Source of the DNA: JAIBJN01 sp035762005
Lineage (GTDB): Bacteria > Actinomycetota > Thermoleophilia > Gaiellales > Gaiellaceae
DNA length: 23,879 nucleotides
Direction of reading: 5' to 3'
NCBI GenBank assembly: GCA_035762005.1
Contig: DASTQA010000095.1
Coordinates: 1-23,879 of the forward strand
Below, in pieces: positions 21,637 through 23,879 of this stretch. Position 1 is the stretch's first letter. Every line of letters starts with the position of its first letter. A program made the position numbers and the translations under genes. Under the pieces are notes generated by a model that worked only from the letters and a program-made list of their open reading frames with translations, was not told where the DNA came from and did no database searches.

Positions 21637-22778
21637 AGGCCCAAGCTCTTGGCCGCCACCTCGTACTGCAGCTCCGAGGTGCCCGAGTAGAGCCGGCTCC
21701 CGATCGCGTCCCGCACGTCGCGCTCGAGCTCGTACTCGGTCATGTAGCCGTAGCCGCCGTGAACCTGGAGCGCGTCGAGGCTCGAGCGTACGTAGCACTC
21801 GCTCAGGTAGAGCTTCACGAGCGCCGACTCGAGCGTCGTCGGCTCGCCGCGGTCCATGAGCCAGCCGAGCCGGTAGAGGAGGAGCCGGGCCGTGTCGAGG
21901 CGGAGCCGCATGTCGACGAGCCGGTGCGAGACGGCCTGGAAGCTCCCGATCGGCCGGCCGAACTGCCTGCGCTCGCGCGCGTAGTCGAGCGACCGCTCGA
22001 GCTGGCGCTCCATCGTCCCGACCGTGCTCGCGAGGATGCAGCTCCGCTCCCAGGCCATCGACGAGTCGAAGACGAGCATCCCCTGGCCGGGCTTGCCGAG
22101 CAGGTTCTCGGCGGGCACGCGGCAGTCCGAGAAGAAGAGCTCGCCCATCGGCGACGTCCGCAGCCCCATCTTCGAGAGCGGCGTGCCGACCGTGAGGCCC
22201 GGCGTGTCCCGCTCGACGAGGAACGCGGTCACGCCGGCGAAGCCGAGCTCCTTGTCGACCGTCGCGAAGACGACGAAGAGGTCGCTCTCGGGCGCGTTCG
22301 TGACGAAGGTCTTCGAGCCGTCGAGCACGTAGGCCTCGCCGTCGCGCCGCGCCGTCGTACTCAGGCTGAAGGCGTCGGAGCCCGAGCCGGGCTCGCTCAT
22401 CCCGTGGGCGGCGATCAGCGAGCCGTCGCAGAGGCCCGGGAGCCAGCGCCGCTTCTGCTCCTCGGTGCCGAAGCGGACGATCGGCGTCTCGCAGGCCCAC
22501 ATCTGGGCGTTCACGGAGAAGATGAGCCCGCTGTCGGTGCAGGCGCGCCCCAGGGCCTCGAGCGCGACGATCGTCGTCAGCGCGCCGGCGCCCGCGCCCC
22601 CGTACTCCTCGGGGACGGGGAGCCCGAGCAGGCCCACGTCGGCACACTTCCCCCAGGCCTCGCGGGAGAACGCGCCGCTCTTGTCGCGCTCGATGACGTC
22701 GTCGTTCAGCTCGCGGCGCGCGAACTCGCGGATCGAGTCCCGCAGGGCGCGCTGCTCGTCTGTGAGGTCGAAGTCCAT
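21633..22778 (-). CDS. Acyl-CoA dehydrogenase-family flavoprotein, probable prolyl-[carrier protein] dehydrogenase
   Basis: The 381-residue FAD enzyme has MSEPGSGSDAFSL, ARERRQFGRPIGSFQAVSHRL-type and QVHGGYGYMTE blocks of the acyl-CoA dehydrogenases. The usual catalytic Glu near the C-terminus (YEGT) is Ser365 (LYSGTSELQ). A Glu at the isovaleryl-CoA dehydrogenase position is present instead: Glu244 in AWERSCIL. Prolyl-carrier dehydrogenases such as PltE and RedW use that alternative position, as I recall. Such an enzyme oxidises prolyl-S-carrier by four electrons to pyrrole-2-carboxyl-S-carrier. The ATG at 22778 starts the conserved MDFDLTDEQ; a longer frame from 22844 would add 22 unlikely residues running across the divergent promoter. 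It is first in the five-gene operon. An ordinary acyl-CoA dehydrogenase is the alternative. Confidence 0.9.
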   Translation of the reverse strand: MDFDLTDEQRALRDSIREFARRELNDDVIERDKSGAFSREAWGKCADVGLLGLPVPEEYGGAGAGALTTIVALEALGRACTDSGLIFSVNAQMWACETPIVRFGTEEQKRRWLPGLCDGSLIAAHGMSEPGSGSDAFSLSTTARRDGEAYVLDGSKTFVTNAPESDLFVVFATVDKELGFAGVTAFLVERDTPGLTVGTPLSKMGLRTSPMGELFFSDCRVPAENLLGKPGQGMLVFDSSMAWERSCILASTVGTMERQLERSLDYARERRQFGRPIGSFQAVSHRLVDMRLRLDTARLLLYRLGWLMDRGEPTTLESALVKLYLSECYVRSSLDALQVHGGYGYMTEYELERDVRDAIGSRLYSGTSELQYEVAAKSLGL

Positions 22779-22783
22779 CGGGA

Positions 22784-22819
22784 ACCCGGGAGGCTTCGTA
22801 TATAAACCGCTACCCGGGA
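22784..22819. promoter_or_regulatory. Divergent promoter: AT-rich box between two ACCCGGGA sites
   Basis: Only 40 bp separate the divergent starts at 22778 (minus) and 22819 (plus). In the middle lies TATATAAA (22799-22806), readable as a -10 box on either strand. On the minus strand a TGGACG 18 bp upstream could be the -35. ACCCGGGA occurs at 22784-22791 and again at 22812-22819, placed either side of the box; its CCCGGG core is palindromic. A shared operator that controls both operons is plausible. Confidence 0.45.
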
Positions 22820-23742
22820 TGGCGTCCAGCAGCCACACGCTCACCGCGCTCAGTCGCTACGAGGACCCGGAGGCGGGCCTCTTCGAGGAGTTCCCCGAGC
22901 GGCGGCTCGGGCCGGGCGGCGCCTTCGCCCTCCTCGCGGGGCCGCTGCGCGAGCGGCGGGCGCTCGCCTGGGCGATGTGCCCGAGCGTCGGCCCCGAGCA
23001 GGGGAACCTGCGCCGCCTCGAGGCCCTCGTCGCCCGGCGTCTCGCCGCCTCCGGGTTCGAGGTCGCGCGGATCAGGCCCGACGTCCATCCGCTCCATCGC
23101 GAGATCTCGCTGCCCACGCGTCTGGCGGAGCTCGAGGACGCCGCCGACCTCCTCCGCGCGCGGGGCGCGGAGAGCGTCGGCCTCGTCGGGACGCTGTTCG
23201 GCGGGACCGTGGCGGCGCTGGCGGCCGAGCGGCTGCGGGCAGCCGCCCTCGCTCTCGTCGAGCCGGCCCTGCGCGGCCGGCAGTACGCGCGCGAGCTGCT
23301 GCGCCGGGAGGCGGTCGCCCAGCTCATGGGCGAGGAGGAGGGCGAGGGCGACGGGGGCGACGGCCCCAAGCGGGCGCTCGCGGCGACCGGCCGCGTCACG
23401 ATCCGCGGCCTCGGGCTCACCCAGGAGGCCTACGACGCGATCTCGGCGGTCGACCTCCTCGCCGACGTCGGCTCGTTCGCCGGCAGGTCGCTGCTCGTGG
23501 GGGTCTCGCCCTCCGGGGAGCCGACGCCCGGCCTCGGCAAGCTCCGCGACCGCCTCGACGGGCTCGGAGGCGACGCCACGGTCGTGGGAATCGCCGACCC
23601 GCTCTACGCGCCCCTGGGCGAGTACTACTACCGCGACGCCGGCCTCCTCCGGCTCGACACGCGTCTCGAGCTCGACGGGAAGATCGCGGAGACGGTCGCG
23701 GCCTGGGCGCTCGACCACGCGGCGGCGCCGGCGCCGGCATGA
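22819..23742 (+). CDS. Alpha/beta-hydrolase-fold protein without a canonical nucleophile elbow
   Basis: The 307-residue protein resembles small serine hydrolases in layout. It has a strand-loop start (RRALAWAMCPSVGPEQGN), a helix with LEALVARRLAASGFEVARI, an elbow-like VGLVGTLFGGTVAALAAERL, and a late VVGIADPLYAP...YYYRD region. The elbow G-x-S-x-G reads GTLFG, so Leu replaces the catalytic Ser. Exosortase-A-associated 'hydrolase 2' proteins also lack the Ser there, as I recall, which fits this neighbourhood. It may be a non-catalytic partner of the next gene, with which it overlaps as ATGA. The ATG at 22819 is chosen over a much longer upstream frame because that frame runs through the dehydrogenase gene. 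It is divergent from the proline module. Confidence 0.7.
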   Translation: MASSSHTLTALSRYEDPEAGLFEEFPERRLGPGGAFALLAGPLRERRALAWAMCPSVGPEQGNLRRLEALVARRLAASGFEVARIRPDVHPLHREISLPTRLAELEDAADLLRARGAESVGLVGTLFGGTVAALAAERLRAAALALVEPALRGRQYARELLRREAVAQLMGEEEGEGDGGDGPKRALAATGRVTIRGLGLTQEAYDAISAVDLLADVGSFAGRSLLVGVSPSGEPTPGLGKLRDRLDGLGGDATVVGIADPLYAPLGEYYYRDAGLLRLDTRLELDGKIAETVAAWALDHAAAPAPA

Positions 23743-23879
23743 GGACGTTCCCGGTCTTCGTCCCCGCCGGGGACGACCGCGTCGCGGCGGTCGTGACTGC
23801 GCCCGACGAGCGGCCGCGGGGGCTCGTGCTCCTCCTCGCGGGGACGGGCCGTCTCAACGCGATCGGCTCGACGCTCTCC
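23739..23879 (+). CDS. Alpha/beta hydrolase, N-terminal 47 residues only (runs off window)
   Basis: The ATG at 23739 overlaps the previous stop as ATGA. The visible protein reads RTFPVFVPAGDDRVAAVV and then PRGLVLLLAGTGRLNAIG. This is the usual start of an alpha/beta hydrolase, with a first strand, the VLLLAG strand and an oxyanion-type Gly-Thr-Gly. It recalls exosortase-A-associated 'hydrolase 1' proteins, but too little is visible to assign it. The catalytic residues lie beyond the window. Confidence 0.65.
   Translation, partial: MRTFPVFVPAGDDRVAAVVTAPDERPRGLVLLLAGTGRLNAIGSTLS

Noticed and set aside
22779..22844. Start of the dehydrogenase at 22844
   Set aside because: It would overlap the divergent gene start and the AT-rich promoter, and adds residues not typical before MDFDLTDEQ.
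1..23879. Insertion sequences, integrases, phage genes, attachment sites
   Set aside because: No transposase, integrase or flanking target repeats are seen; composition and codon use look even throughout.

Overview
The window is about 24 kb of very GC-rich DNA (roughly 70% or more by eye) packed with actinobacterial-type genes. They have GTG starts, many 4-bp GTGA/ATGA overlaps and several starts with little or no leader. The repeat-built surface protein, the Ig-like domain style and the high GC suggest the Thermoleophilia (Gaiellales/Solirubrobacterales, Actinomycetota). That placement is inferred from style; no marker gene is present.

Layout. 1-4053 (-) is the N-terminal 1351 residues of a huge secreted or anchored protein made of exact 119- and 85-residue repeats; its 3' end lies outside the window. 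4259-5923 (+) is a B12-dependent acyl-CoA mutase catalytic subunit with isobutyryl-CoA-mutase-type substrate residues. 6240-6908 (-) is a LuxR/NarL-type response regulator whose receiver lacks the phosphoacceptor Asp. 7065-8343 (-) holds a carrier protein and a NAD-synthase-like enzyme. Divergent from these, 8519-12114 (+) holds an AsnB-type amidotransferase and an acyl-CoA/ACP ligase. These four look like the ligase-amidotransferase-carrier sets known beside exosortase and exopolysaccharide loci, but no exosortase or PEP-CTERM protein is visible here. 12245-17464 has two paralogous secreted proteins sharing a ten-cysteine domain. They flank an alkaline-phosphatase-superfamily enzyme and an Alg14/Alg13-like two-subunit glycosyltransferase.

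17475-22778 (-) is the most interesting part. It is a tight five-gene operon: acyl-CoA-dehydrogenase-like flavoprotein, amino-acid-adenylating ligase, 87-residue carrier protein, ProA and ProB. The ligase's substrate-pocket residues nearly match the code I recall for the prolyl ligases PltF/RedM, and the flavoprotein has its base at the isovaleryl-CoA-dehydrogenase position. I read this as a proline to pyrrole-2-carboxyl-S-carrier module with its own proline-precursor enzymes. Divergent from it, at 22819 onward (+), are two overlapping alpha/beta-hydrolase-fold genes, the second cut by the window end.

Working model (inference): two carrier-protein acyl-activation modules, a glycosyltransferase pair, a phosphatase/phosphodiesterase, hydrolases and secreted cysteine-rich proteins form one locus. 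It would make or decorate a cell-surface glycan or a small pyrrole-containing metabolite.
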